DNA of 64,000 bases from Paractinoplanes brasiliensis (GCF_004362215.1 NZ_SNWR01000001.1:806001-870000), one strand, 5' to 3'; shown: positions 18,051 to 26,475, counted from the stretch's first letter. Made by a program: numbers and translations. The notes: a model not told the origin generated them from the sequence alone.

Positions 18051-18728
18051 TCAGTCGGCCGAACCCGGGGCCGGGTCGAGGTCGAAGGCCTCGTCGAGAC
18101 TGAGCCAGTTGTCCCGGGCGGCCGTGGCCGCCGCCTCCGCGTCACCGGTCTCGCAGAGCGTGATGATGCGGTCATGCAAAGCCACGGAATCACGCCCGCG
18201 CCATGACGAGAATCGCAGCCTCTCCATTCGGCGCAGAACTGGCGTGAATTGCTCGAGCACCGCGCGCAGGGCCGGATTGGCGGAGGCGATGACGGCGACG
18301 CCGTGGAATTCGTCGTCCGACGCGATCGCGGCATTGACGTCATCGCGTTCGAGCGCCTCGGCGAAACGTTCGTTGGCCGCCCGCATGGCCGCGATCTCGA
18401 CGGATGAGAACTGCGGCACGGCCTCGCGGACGGCGAGTTCGTGCATCGCCGCCGTGACCGTCTGGGCGGCGCGCGCGGCCCGTGCGTCAATCGGGCTGAC
18501 CATCGTGTACCGGCCTGGTTTGGTGTGTACCAGACCGGCTTCCTCGAGCCGGGTCAGCGCCTCGCGCACCGGGGTACGACTCACCCCCAGCCACTGGGCC
18601 AGTTCCGCGTCGTTCAGGCGCTCGCCCGGGGCCAGAGTCCCGTCGACGATCGCGTCCCGGATCGACCGGTAGGCGTTCTCACGCAGTAAGGACCGCGGGA
18701 TCACGCCCGTGTGCTCAGGAACTGGCAT
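18051..18728 (-). CDS. GntR-family regulator, FCD subfamily
   Basis: A 225-residue relative of the GntR regulator at 13655-14308. The winged helix reads YRSIRDAIVDGTLAPGERLN, then LAQWLGVSRTPVREALTRLE, and the FCD domain carries FAEALERDDVNAAIASDDEF, HGVAVIASANPALRAVLEQF and a final RIITLCETGDAEAAATAARD helix. ATG 18728 directly follows GGAATATATTGC, as in the other GntR gene, so translation from a leaderless mRNA is likely; an upstream in-frame start would place the promoter inside the gene. Divergent from the methyltransferase at 18889, a plausible target together with autoregulation. Confidence 0.92.
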   Translation of the reverse strand: MPVPEHTGVIPRSLLRENAYRSIRDAIVDGTLAPGERLNDAELAQWLGVSRTPVREALTRLEEAGLVHTKPGRYTMVSPIDARAARAAQTVTAAMHELAVREAVPQFSSVEIAAMRAANERFAEALERDDVNAAIASDDEFHGVAVIASANPALRAVLEQFTPVLRRMERLRFSSWRGRDSVALHDRIITLCETGDAEAAATAARDNWLSLDEAFDLDPAPGSAD

Positions 18729-18764
18729 GCAATATATTCCACACCGCTTGTGGGATGCCGTCAA
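18726..18764 (-). promoter_or_regulatory. Apparently leaderless GntR promoter with GGAATATATTGC operator
   Basis: On the minus strand TTGACG (18759-18764) is followed after 17 bases by TGGAAT, then ATATTGC and the ATG at 18728. The distance from the -35 box to the ATG is 30 bases, exactly as in the GntR gene at 13655. The palindrome GCAATATATTGC has one mismatch here. The region also faces the divergent methyltransferase gene. Confidence 0.6.
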
Positions 18765-18888
18765 ATGGGCCTCGCCATGCACCCGACGTGTCGCGTTTCA
18801 CGCCGCTTCCTCTGAGCGAGGGCGTCCGCCGCACGTCGCATGGGGTGAGGGCCACCGGCGATCCGGCTGCACAGAGACGCGGAGCAAG

Positions 18889-19899
18889 ATGACCGACGAA
18901 GAAGAGTCCGAACAGCGATTCGCCGACGCGGTCGCGGCCGCCCAGGTGATCGAGCTGTGGTCGACCGGCGCGCAAGCACTCAGTCTGCTCGCCGCGGCCC
19001 ACGAATGGGGTTGGATCCGGTTCCTGGCCACGCCCCGCGAGCTCGACCGGCTGGCCGACTTCACCGGGCACTCTCCCGAGCGGATCGTCGTCGCCGTGGA
19101 CGCGTTGCAGGCTCACGGGGTCGTCCGCCGCGATGGTACGGCGGTAAGCCTGACCCCCACCTTCGCGACGCTGGCGGCCGACGACGCCTGGCTCACCCTG
19201 AGCGACGTGCTGGACAGCGCCGACCTGGCCCGCCGCCTCGTCCGGGGCGCCGTCCAGGGCGCGACGGCTCCCCTGACGGGGCCCGACGCCCTGATCGCCG
19301 CCCGGACAGCCGGCGGCCGGCCCACCCCGGTCACCTCGGCCCTGGTCGAGCGGCTGCTCCAGGATCTCCCCGAGTGGCACGAGACCCTGCCGCGCGGATG
19401 CCTGCTCGATGTGGGCTGCGGCGTCGCCACCACCACGCTGACTCTCGCTCACCTGTTTCCCCGCCTCCGCGCCACCGCGGTCGAAGTCGTGCCCGAGGTC
19501 GCGGTCGAGGCGAGACGCCGCGCCAGCCGGCTCCAGGTCGCCGACCGGGTCGAGGTGCGATGCCTGGACGCCCGGGACCTCACCGGCGACGCCGCGTTCG
19601 ACAGCGCCTGCTGGGCTCAGTCGTTCTTCCCGGAGCCGGTGCGCGCGGCGACCCTGGCTGTGATCCGGCGCGCCCTGCGGCCGGGTGGGTGGCTGGTCCT
19701 GGAGGAGGAGGACGCCGACCGGCAGGACCTGGACCAGCGTTCCGGCACGCTCCGGCGGCTCGTCCGGGAGCAGGAGCACCCCGCGCTCAACCGCAGCGCG
19801 GAAGAACTGGCCGCCGAGGCCGAGGCCGCCGGCTTCACACTGCACCGGGTGGCCTCGACCCGTTTCGGTCGTTTCGTGCTACTGCGCCGGCCGGTGTGA
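18889..19899 (+). CDS. SAM-dependent methyltransferase with N-terminal winged-helix-like domain
   Basis: A 336-residue class I methyltransferase. The first 100 residues (ALSLLAAAHEWGWIRFLATP, LADFTGHSPERIVVAVDALQ) resemble the dimerisation/winged-helix part of O-methyltransferases. Motif I is LLDVGCGVA (residues 172-180); the acidic strand 2 region is ATAVEVVPEVAVEARRRA, and the post-motif strand has DSACWAQSFFPEP and LRPGGWLVLEEED. GGAGCAAG precedes ATG 18889. Substrate unknown: small-molecule O- or C-methylation is the usual role of this architecture. Divergent from the GntR gene and probably under its control; a small hypothetical gene follows after 28 bases. Confidence 0.88.
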   Translation: MTDEEESEQRFADAVAAAQVIELWSTGAQALSLLAAAHEWGWIRFLATPRELDRLADFTGHSPERIVVAVDALQAHGVVRRDGTAVSLTPTFATLAADDAWLTLSDVLDSADLARRLVRGAVQGATAPLTGPDALIAARTAGGRPTPVTSALVERLLQDLPEWHETLPRGCLLDVGCGVATTTLTLAHLFPRLRATAVEVVPEVAVEARRRASRLQVADRVEVRCLDARDLTGDAAFDSACWAQSFFPEPVRAATLAVIRRALRPGGWLVLEEEDADRQDLDQRSGTLRRLVREQEHPALNRSAEELAAEAEAAGFTLHRVASTRFGRFVLLRRPV

Positions 19900-19927
19900 G
19901 GTGCAGGAACCCGGAGGGGCGGACTTC

Positions 19928-20185
19928 GTGCTGAGCGAGAAGCGCGGCACGCCGGACGCTCCCGAGGCGGTCGGCGACGAGCTGTACCGCCAGCGGACTT
20001 ACGAACTCGGCATCGCGGAGGACGACGTCTACGTCGCCACCGGATCACGGAATGCCCCGCAGGCCCACGGCTCCGCGGCCGAGATGCTCGACAGCGCGGC
20101 CGGCCGAGGCCCCGGTGTTGAGACATTGGCGGCGCCAGGGTTCGTGCTGACGGCCCTGCGCCACTTCCAAGACGCGCTCACCTGA
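19928..20185 (+). CDS. Small hypothetical protein
   Basis: About 85 residues from GTG 19928, chosen because GGAGGGG lies 8 bases upstream; a GTG at 19901 in the same frame overlaps the end of the methyltransferase gene. The protein is soluble and acidic, with ELYRQRTYELGIAEDDVYVA and a C-terminal helix APGFVLTALRHFQDALT. No known motif. It sits in a same-strand run with the methyltransferase and the next hypothetical gene (21 bases further on), so all three may be one transcript. I do not recognise the family. Confidence 0.65.
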   Translation: MLSEKRGTPDAPEAVGDELYRQRTYELGIAEDDVYVATGSRNAPQAHGSAAEMLDSAAGRGPGVETLAAPGFVLTALRHFQDALT

Positions 20186-20206
20186 TCGACCCTGGAGACG
20201 ATTGCC

Positions 20207-21061
20207 GTGACCGACGCATCCCCTGCCCGGCCCAACCGGCCGGCCGATGATCGCGACGTGCCGTCCGGCGGCATCGCGGCCGACGGACCGTACGGTTCCC
20301 CCCAGGAAGCCTGGCAATTCACACCCGAACTGCCCGACGCCGAGGGCACAGTCGCGGTGATGCTCGATCTCAGCGGCGAACCGGACCAACTCGACGAGAT
20401 CGACGGGGCCGCCGTCGCGGCCGTCACGCAGATCCCCGGCGCGAGCGCGCTGTGGCGGGCCTGGCGGTGGGATGCCCCCGATCGGCCGTCGCCCGAGCCC
20501 GTGCGCATATATCTGCTGCTCACCGACGATGCCGACGACCGGGCGGCGGACCAGGCCCGGGCCGCTCTGGCCGCGGCCGGAGTCACCGACCCCCAGGTCG
20601 AGGTGATCCACGACAGCACGGCGCTGCCGACGTACCAGCGGCAGGCGCTCGGCCGGTCGGCGCTGCTGTGGACGGTCAGCGGGGCCGCGCCGGTGACCGT
20701 GGCCCGCGTCTTCGACTCCTACCACCACGCCGCCGGCGGTTCGTTCGCCGCCGACCGCCTGACCCTGGCCGGCGACGAACTGGAGCAGGTGGCGCACTAC
20801 CTCGAGAGCGGATCCGTGCTGCTCGCGACGGAGGCCCTCGACCACGATCCGTTCGACGAGCAGCTGGGCCCGATCGTGCCGGTCACCGTGCGCACCGACG
20901 GGCGCTGGGTCTGGAACGACGCGGTCGTCTATTTTCTGCGCACCTACGCGATCAGCCCCGATCCCGAGCTGCTGAAGCACATCCGCACGCGGCAGTACCG
21001 GACGACCGCACCCGGCCTGGCCGCTGAGCACCGGGCTCTGGCCGCACTGATGCGCCCCTGA
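20207..21061 (+). CDS. Hypothetical protein
   Basis: A 284-residue soluble protein starting at GTG 20207 with GGAGA upstream. Distinct stretches are TVAVMLDLSGEPDQLDEIDG, VRIYLLLTDDADD, a strand-helix unit VEVIHDSTALPTYQRQALGR, and a C-terminal half with VARVFDSYHHAAGG, AHYLESGSVLLATEALDHDP, VWNDAVVYFLRTYAISPDPE. No signal peptide and no catalytic motif that I recognise. It ends before a hairpin terminator, closing the run that began with the methyltransferase. Function unknown; the coding nature is clear from length, ribosome site and composition. Confidence 0.75.
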   Translation: MTDASPARPNRPADDRDVPSGGIAADGPYGSPQEAWQFTPELPDAEGTVAVMLDLSGEPDQLDEIDGAAVAAVTQIPGASALWRAWRWDAPDRPSPEPVRIYLLLTDDADDRAADQARAALAAAGVTDPQVEVIHDSTALPTYQRQALGRSALLWTVSGAAPVTVARVFDSYHHAAGGSFAADRLTLAGDELEQVAHYLESGSVLLATEALDHDPFDEQLGPIVPVTVRTDGRWVWNDAVVYFLRTYAISPDPELLKHIRTRQYRTTAPGLAAEHRALAALMRP

Positions 21062-21071
21062 GAACGAAGTG

Positions 21072-21088
21072 ACCGGGGCCTCCCCGGT
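21072..21088 (+). terminator. Hairpin terminator
   Basis: ACCGGGG-CCT-CCCCGGT, a 7-bp perfect stem with a 3-base loop, 11 bases after the hypothetical gene and before the promoter region of the M20 pseudogene. No long T tract follows, which is usual in actinomycetes. Confidence 0.55.
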
Positions 21089-21159
21089 TGAACTGAATCT
21101 CCGGCAGAGCCACGCGTCTACTCGTAATAGGTCCACACTCGACTGTCACGGGAGATGAC

Positions 21160-22142
21160 ATGACCGAAGGACACATTGGCCGGCGCCGGCTCCTGAAGAT
21201 GTTCGGGTTGAGTGCCGGCGCCACCACCGCGGCTGTCCTGGCCGCCGATCCTGTCCTGGCGGCGACGCTCGGCTACGACGAGGTCCACGGCGTGACGCCG
21301 GAGACCTACCGCCCGCCGACCGGTCTGGCCCGGGCGAGCACGGCCAAGGCCACCGCTCTGTCCTGGATCGACGCCAACCAGAAGACGCTGACCGGGCTGA
21401 GTGATCGCATCTGGCGGCATGCCGAGCTCTCCCTGCGGGAGTGGAACTCGTCCCGGGTGCTGGCCGACCTGCTACGCGCGAACGGGTTCAGCGTTCAGTG
21501 GGGTTCGGCCGGGTTCCCCGCCGCCTTCGTGGCCACCGCCGGCTCCGGTGGACCCGTGGTCGGCTTCAACGCCGAGTACGACGCCCTACCCGGCCTGTCG
21601 CAGAAGGCCGGCGTTTCCCACCACGGGCCCGCGGGATCCAGAACTCACTCGGTAAGCCCGAGGTGGGCATGCCCACGGACCTCGTCCCGCTCACGCCCCC
21701 CGCGGCCGGATACACCGGCGGGCTGTCGACCGACACCGCCGACGTCAGCTGGCAGGCGCCGACCGCGGTGCTGCTGGCGGCGGCCTTCCCGCCCGGTCTG
21801 CCCAATCACAACTGGGGCTTCACCTCGACCGCGGCCAGCACCATCGGCCACCAGGCACTGCTGTCCGCGGCGCGCTACCTGGCCGCGTCCGCTGTCGACC
21901 TCGTCGAGCAGCCGGCCCGGCTCGAGGCGATGAGACAGGAATTCGTGCAGCGCAAGGCCGGGGTCAGGTGGACCAGCATGATTCCGGACGACTTGCAGCC
22001 GCCACTGTATGAGCCGCCCGCCGGCTTCCTGGCCGCGACCGGGCAGAAGTGGCCCCCGTCCGGCGTCACCTGGCCGGTGCCTCCGGTCGTGTCCGAGGAA
22101 CGCCTGGGTACGACCGGACCAGCCATGCCGCCGGTGACCTGA
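21160..22142 (+). pseudogene. M20-family amidohydrolase (AbgB-like) with Tat signal, centre deleted and frame broken
   Basis: The N-terminus is a Tat signal peptide (RRRLLKMFGLSAGATTAAVL) followed by the start of an AbgB-like amidohydrolase (LSDRIWRHAELSLREWNSSR, VVGFNAEYDALPGLSQKAG). At about 21630 the frame changes and the text jumps to the C-terminal part (GIQNSLGKPEVGMPTDLVP, DTADVSWQAPTAVLLAAAF). In intact AbgB-type enzymes roughly 270-300 residues lie between these blocks, including the metal-binding GHGCGHN motif and the dimerisation domain; all of that is gone. No active enzyme can be made. The two surviving ends are well preserved, which suggests a recent event or an assembly join. 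Confidence 0.85.
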
Positions 22143-22331
22143 TCGCCGGCCGGCCGTACGGGGATCCGGAGCCACCTCGGACCGATGAAGGGCCGACACA
22201 CCAACCGGCTCGGGCCAGGATCGATGCGTCGACCTCACTGATGTCGACGCGGTGGTGACGCGATGGTTCAGCCCGCGGGCCGCCGGACAGCGTGGGCCGG
22301 CTCACAACCGGTCCACGCCTCGCGGGGTGGG

Positions 22332-22955
22332 TCAGATGACGCCGGCCCGCACCGCGTAGGCCACGACATGCGATCGGTTACGTAGCTGGTACCGGTCCAT
22401 GACGCCGTAGATGATCGTCTTGACGGTGCGGACGGAGTAGCGCATCTTCTCCGCGATCTCGTTGGTGTCCAGGCCGTCGGCCATCAGCCGCAGCACCTCG
22501 ACCTCCCGCGCGGTCAGCCCGGACAGCGTGAGACCGTTGGGCTGCAGGACCTCCCGCTGCATCCGGCGGAAATGATGCAGCAGCTCGCCCATCAGGCGAG
22601 CGGGCATCACCCCGCCGCCGTCGGCGGCGGCCAGCACGCTGTGCACGAGACGCTCGCGTCCGACTGCCGCGCGCGGGATGATGGCGGCCACGCGGTTCTC
22701 GACCAGCACCATCAGCTGCGACTCGTCGATCTCGGAGACGACCAGCACGACCGGGCGGTCGACGGTCGCCGTGAAGTGACGCAGCATCGAGATGATGCCG
22801 AAGGTGAGGCGGTCCGTCTCCACCAGCAGCACGTCCGGAACCTCGGCGACATCGTCGGTGAGCACGGTGATGTCCGGGTGCTGCCTGAGGTAGCTCGACA
22901 GCCCTTCGGCCGCGAGCGCGTCGGCCGTCCGCACCTGCACGCGCACCATCGCCAC
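22332..22955 (-). CDS. LuxR-family response-regulator-like protein
   Basis: About 207 residues from GTG 22955, which has AAGGAGA at good spacing; ATG 22949 is an alternative. The C-terminal half is a standard LuxR helix-turn-helix (LTAREVEVLRLMADGLDTNE, KMRYSVRTVKTIIYGVMDRY). The N-terminal half looks like a degenerate receiver domain (VRVQVRTADALAAEGLSSYL, VPDVLLVETDRL, PVVLVVSEIDES) in which the usual acidic pair and phospho-acceptor context are not clear, so it may respond without phosphorylation. No histidine kinase gene is nearby. It is an orphan regulator of unknown target. Confidence 0.82.
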   Translation of the reverse strand: MAMVRVQVRTADALAAEGLSSYLRQHPDITVLTDDVAEVPDVLLVETDRLTFGIISMLRHFTATVDRPVVLVVSEIDESQLMVLVENRVAAIIPRAAVGRERLVHSVLAAADGGGVMPARLMGELLHHFRRMQREVLQPNGLTLSGLTAREVEVLRLMADGLDTNEIAEKMRYSVRTVKTIIYGVMDRYQLRNRSHVVAYAVRAGVI

Positions 22956-23066
22956 GGCCAGTCTCCTTGTCTCTGCCCAGGTTTCTCCTCTCCCACCGAC
23001 GCAGCCGGGCGGCCGGGGTTCAGCTTCTCCCCCGATCATGTGCGCTCCCCTGCGGGGCGGAACGGC

Positions 23067-23102
23067 GCGGTCCCGGTGATCTGAGCTGATCACCGGGACC
23101 GC
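23067..23102 (-). terminator. Strong hairpin terminator after wrbA-like gene
   Basis: GCGGTCCCGGTGATC (23067-23081), loop TGAGCT, then its exact complement (23088-23102): a 15-bp perfect stem 17 bases after the stop of the WrbA-like gene. It separates that gene from the LuxR gene downstream on the same strand. Confidence 0.8.
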
Positions 23103-23118
23103 TTCTTCCTCGCCCCCG

Positions 23119-23742
23119 TCAGGCGGCGATTCCCCGCTTCAGCGCGCCCGCGATGCGGACCACGCGCTCGGCCTGGTGGCGGGCCGCGTTGCGGGTGTCC
23201 TCGCTGATCGAGCCCAGGTCCGGCCCGAATTCGGCGTGGTGGGAGGTGCCGTACGGGTTGCCGTCGACGAACTTGACCGGGTCGGTGTACCCCGGCGGCA
23301 CGATGATGCCGCCGAAGTGGATGAAGCTGTTGTTCATGGCGAGCAACGTGGACTCGTGCCCGCCGTGCCGGGTGCCGGTCGACGTGAATCCGCTGTAGAC
23401 CTTGTCGGCCAGCGCACCCGACATCCACAGCGGGGACAGGGTGTCGAGGAATTGCTTGAGCTGCGCGGCCAGGTTGCCGAAACGGGTGGGCGAGCCGAAG
23501 ATCAGAGCGTCGGCCCAGGCGACGTCGTCGAGCGTCGGGGCTGGGACGCCGGCGGTGTTCGTGTGGTGGGCCGCCCAGATCGGGTTCGCGTCGATGGCCG
23601 CCTGGGGCGCCAGCTCGGCCGCCTTACGGACCCGGACCTCGGCGCCGGCGTTCTGGGCCGCCTTCGACATCTCGTCGACGATCGCCGTCCCGGTGCCGGT
23701 CGAGGAGTAGTAGATGATGGCGAGCTTGACGGGGTCGGACAT
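23119..23742 (-). CDS. wrbA: NAD(P)H:quinone oxidoreductase, WrbA family
   Basis: A 207-residue flavodoxin-fold enzyme that reduces quinones by two electrons and so avoids semiquinone radicals. The FMN phosphate loop is YYSSTGTGTAIVDEM, and the family blocks IFGSPTRFGNLAAQLKQFLD, GFTSTGTRHGGHESTLLAMN, IIVPPGYTDP and GNPYGTSHH are all present at normal length. ATG 23742 is preceded by AGAGGA. The upstream region has a strong palindrome, suggesting a dedicated repressor. Its presence with an intradiol dioxygenase and MarR genes in the next few kilobases fits quinone or aromatic stress defence. Confidence 0.93.
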   Translation of the reverse strand: MSDPVKLAIIYYSSTGTGTAIVDEMSKAAQNAGAEVRVRKAAELAPQAAIDANPIWAAHHTNTAGVPAPTLDDVAWADALIFGSPTRFGNLAAQLKQFLDTLSPLWMSGALADKVYSGFTSTGTRHGGHESTLLAMNNSFIHFGGIIVPPGYTDPVKFVDGNPYGTSHHAEFGPDLGSISEDTRNAARHQAERVVRIAGALKRGIAA

Positions 23743-23770
23743 GGCTGATGTTCCTCTCAGAGTCTTTGGT

Positions 23771-23810
23771 GATAGGTCACCTATAAAGATAGATGATGCA
23801 TCACCTATCT
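23771..23810 (-). promoter_or_regulatory. Operator region of the WrbA-like gene
   Basis: Positions 23787-23810 form a 24-bp palindrome with one mismatched pair, of the form AGATAGRTGATG-CATCAYCTATCT. A second, shorter copy of the half-site (GATAGGTCACCTAT, 23771-23784) lies beside it. The pair is 29-68 bases before the start codon in an AT-rich stretch. The site size suits a MarR, TetR or HxlR-type dimer; no regulator gene is adjacent, the nearest MarR being at 25447-25917. Confidence 0.6.
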
Positions 23811-23939
23811 GGCCGGAGGACCGACCAGTGGTCGTCCTCACTCCTGCTCGACGCATCCGGCGGCTCGGAGTTCACCCCCGTTGCCGCAGATTTGGGCGGA
23901 GCGGCCCGAATACCTCCGGTCCGCCCCGCCCCGCCGGCA

Positions 23940-24554
23940 TCACCAGGCGACGACGCCCTGACGGGCCGGCTGCAGCGTTCCGACTTGAAGAGACGCCATG
24001 GTGATGGCAGTCGCCTCGGGAGCCGGGAAACCGGACAGGACTGCTACCGGACCATCAGTGCCGGCCTGCAGGTTGAAGCGGAGGGTGTTGCCGACGCCAC
24101 ACGTGACCGAGCCCTTGTCGCAGGGACGCCACTTGATGCCCTCGAACGCGGATCCACCCGGCCGCAGCAGCGCGGGCACCGAGCGGCCGGGCTGGTCGAC
24201 GTTCCGGGTGGGCACGTCGACCACCTCGTCGGCCGGATTGACCAGTGAGATGGCGGCGCGGCCCTCGACCCGGCAGGTGAACGTGGACCGGTTCGTCAAG
24301 GTGATCAGCCCGCGGGCCTGTCCGTCCGACTGGTCCGGCTGCAGGGTCACCACGACCGACATGTCGTCGTTGGCGCAGGCGCGTACGGCCGCGGGCGACG
24401 ACCAAGCGGGCGACGCGGGTTGCGACGCGGTCAGGGCCGGCCGCTCGCTGGTGGATGCGCTCGGCGCATGCTCGCCGGCCACGCAGCCCTGCATCATGAC
24501 AATGCCTGCCAAGGCGGTCACGACGCCGGTCGCTCGCTTGATCGTCGGTGCCAC
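23940..24554 (-). CDS. DUF4232 secreted lipoprotein
   Basis: A 204-residue exported protein. The signal peptide ends in the lipobox MQGC (TGVVTALAGIVMMQGCVAGE), so the mature protein is anchored by a lipidated cysteine, followed by a Ser/Pro-rich spacer. The C-terminal domain has the DUF4232 pattern: CANDDMSVVV, GLITLTNRSTFTCRVEGRAA, CGVGNTLRFNLQ. This is an Ig-like fold of unknown function common in actinomycete lipoproteins. The start, GTG 24554, lies 4 bases after the cupin stop, so the two genes form an operon. No ribosome site is strong, suggesting translational coupling. Confidence 0.82.
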   Translation of the reverse strand: MAPTIKRATGVVTALAGIVMMQGCVAGEHAPSASTSERPALTASQPASPAWSSPAAVRACANDDMSVVVTLQPDQSDGQARGLITLTNRSTFTCRVEGRAAISLVNPADEVVDVPTRNVDQPGRSVPALLRPGGSAFEGIKWRPCDKGSVTCGVGNTLRFNLQAGTDGPVAVLSGFPAPEATAITMASLQVGTLQPARQGVVAW

Positions 24555-24558
24555 GGGA

Positions 24559-25068
24559 TCAGACCGCTTCCACGCCGTACTTCTGGAACAGCCCGAGGAT
24601 GCGGTCGTCGAAACGCTCGGGCCCCCAGTTGTCGACCTGCACACCCGGCGTGGGTTCGTCCCCGCCCTCGAGGAAGAGGCCCTCGGCGCCGGCCGGCGTA
24701 TAGATGAACAGCAGCCGGGTAGTGTGCAGGCCGACGTTCTTGAACCGGTGCTTGACCATCCGCGGGATGTGGACGATGTCGCCGGTCACCGCGGTGAAGG
24801 TCTCCTCGCCGTTGAGGAACTCGAGCTCACCCGAGAGCAGATAGAAGGTTTCGTCCTGCTCGGCGTGGGTGTGCGGCACCGGGCCCCCGCCCGGCGGCAC
24901 GCTGGCCTCCACGATCCCGACGGAACCCGCGGTCTGGGCCGACTGCAGGCGAACGGTGTAGACGTCGCCGGAGAACCATTTGGTGACGCCGTCGCCGGCC
25001 GGCACGTAGAGCCCGCCGCCACGGGCGTCCCGGGCCTCGATCGTGCCTTCAGGGATCGTGAGACTCAC
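24559..25068 (-). CDS. Cupin-domain protein (quercetinase-like)
   Basis: A 169-residue single-cupin protein. The first cupin motif is GGGPVPHTHAEQDETFYLLS with H-x-H-x(5)-E metal ligands, and the second is GDIVHIPRMVKHRF with the last histidine. The C-terminal LLFIYTPAGAEGLFLEGGDE is typical of small quercetin-dioxygenase-like proteins in actinomycetes. GTG 25068 is preferred, with AGGAG 4 bases before it; the frame can also start at a TTG further up. Two other, longer cupins of the window (52110-52649 and 62613-63152) are more like each other. Metal-dependent oxygenase or isomerase activity is possible; substrate unknown. Confidence 0.85.
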   Translation of the reverse strand: MSLTIPEGTIEARDARGGGLYVPAGDGVTKWFSGDVYTVRLQSAQTAGSVGIVEASVPPGGGPVPHTHAEQDETFYLLSGELEFLNGEETFTAVTGDIVHIPRMVKHRFKNVGLHTTRLLFIYTPAGAEGLFLEGGDEPTPGVQVDNWGPERFDDRILGLFQKYGVEAV

Positions 25069-25446
25069 AGCACTCCTCAAGTCATGACTACGGATGATCG
25101 ATAGGAGGACGGTGGCGCTACCGTGGGGCGCGGCGAACCACCGTCCTACCTACCTGACGCAGAGTTCGCCCCGAGGTTCACGCAGTCCGGCCATCTGACG
25201 GGCTTCGAGGGCACACACGGCGAGGGCACGGACCGTCCCGGGTCCGGCCGCACGCCGCGCAGTCCAGGCAGCGGGCGCCCGGGCGACGAACGTCACGACC
25301 GCTTACGCCCACTTCTTCGAGATCACGCCTGACTGCCCGCAGGTGCCGCCGGCCAGCCCTTACCAAACGCCGGGCGCTGAACAACAGCGTCGACTTGCTC
25401 AACGGCGTCATCAAGCAGCAGGCTCACCTCACCGGGACCGCCGCGG
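25069..25446. other. Intergenic region with unexplained coding-like fragment
   Basis: About 380 bases. The left end should hold the promoter of the cupin-lipoprotein operon (minus strand). Between about 25360 and 25450 one plus-strand frame reads ALTKRRALNNSVDLLNGVIK, which has normal protein composition, but it has no start and runs into the stop region of the MarR gene. It may be a remnant of a deleted gene; I cannot name the family. Confidence 0.35.
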
Positions 25447-25917
25447 TCACTCGTCGAAGGGCTCGTCCCGCAGATTGTCGAGTACCGTCTCCGACATCGC
25501 AGCCAGGGTGTCCAACTGGTCGGGTGTGAGGACGTCGAAGAACAACCGCCGCACGTGAAGCACATGCAACGGGAGCGCCTGATCGATCACGGCCCGACCC
25601 TCGGCCGTCAGCGCGATATTGGTGCCGCGGGCGTCGTCGGCTGCAGCCTGCCGCTCGACCAAACCGCGTCGGACCATGCGCGAGATCTGGTGAATGATCC
25701 GGGTTTTCTCCCACCGGAGCGTGTCGATCAGCTCGAACACCCGCATCGGCCGGTCCGGGGTGAGGCGCAGAACGCTGAGGATCGAGAAGTCGGCCAGCGA
25801 GATCCCGGCCTCCCCCACCAAGTGGCGGTTCATGTGGCGCCGTATGTCCTCCTGCATGATCAGGAAGCCACGCCAGGCCCGCAGCTCGCGCTCGTTCAGC
25901 CTCTCCGGTCTGCTCAC
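25447..25917 (-). CDS. MarR-family transcriptional regulator
   Basis: A 156-residue winged-helix regulator starting at GTG 25917. The N-terminal dimerisation helix is RAWRGFLIMQEDIRRHMNRH, the DNA-binding part is MRVFELIDTLRWEKTRIIHQ, then MVRRGLVERQAAADDARGTN with the wing ALTAEGRAVID. It lacks the OhrR cysteine, so it probably senses a phenolic or other small ligand rather than peroxide. Sequence style (LxxWRxFL, LTPDQLDTLAAMSETVLDNL) is close to the MarR at 53262-53804. Neighbouring candidates for control are the cupin-lipoprotein operon and the WrbA-like gene. Confidence 0.88.
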   Translation of the reverse strand: MSRPERLNERELRAWRGFLIMQEDIRRHMNRHLVGEAGISLADFSILSVLRLTPDRPMRVFELIDTLRWEKTRIIHQISRMVRRGLVERQAAADDARGTNIALTAEGRAVIDQALPLHVLHVRRLFFDVLTPDQLDTLAAMSETVLDNLRDEPFDE

Positions 25918-26082
25918 CCGTTCATGCTAGTCAGCCGGCAGTAAGCCGCTCGAGGGAATGCCGGGCCAGCTCGGCTCGCCACCGGCGATGAACCACAGCC
26001 TCGTCATCGGCGTATGGGGAGCGGCCGGGTCAGACGGACCCGCTGTGCACAACCGGAAATGATGGGATCAGAGGAGCTGACG

Positions 26083-26418
26083 ATGTTCGGAATGTTCAAA
26101 CGCCGCCGCGACAGCCGCCTTCAGAGCGGCCGCATGCACGTCGTGACCCCGCAGGCGCCCGCCGTCTCCTCCCAATCACTCATCCGGGACGCGCTGGACG
26201 AGATCGACCGGCACCTGCCCGATGGCGGGCCGGCCCGAGACGCGCTCCTGGACGTGCGGTTGAAGCTCAGTCCACCGGCCAGCTCCGCTCCGAGCGACCG
26301 GGCCGACCACGCCGAGTGCGCCACTTTCCGTCTCCTCGGTCTCCTGCTGCCCGACAGCTACCCGACCGTCCCGCCGGGCGAGCCCGACCGGCTGCTCCGT
26401 CAGCGTCCGCCGGCGTGA
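26083..26418 (+). CDS. Small hypothetical protein
   Basis: A 111-residue protein from ATG 26083 (MFGMFKRRRDSRLQSGRMHV) with GAGGAG 7 bases upstream. A basic N-terminus is followed by SLIRDALDEIDRHLPDGGPA and RDALLDVRLKLS, which look like two helices, and a Pro/Leu-rich tail. No signal peptide or known domain. It is followed 57 bases later by a GNAT gene on the same strand. Function unknown; the ribosome site supports it being a real gene. Confidence 0.6.
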   Translation: MFGMFKRRRDSRLQSGRMHVVTPQAPAVSSQSLIRDALDEIDRHLPDGGPARDALLDVRLKLSPPASSAPSDRADHAECATFRLLGLLLPDSYPTVPPGEPDRLLRQRPPA

Positions 26419-26475
26419 ACTTCGGCCTTCTTCCCCCGTCTGCTACCGGAGCAGGCCGAGATCCGGGGAGCGCGC

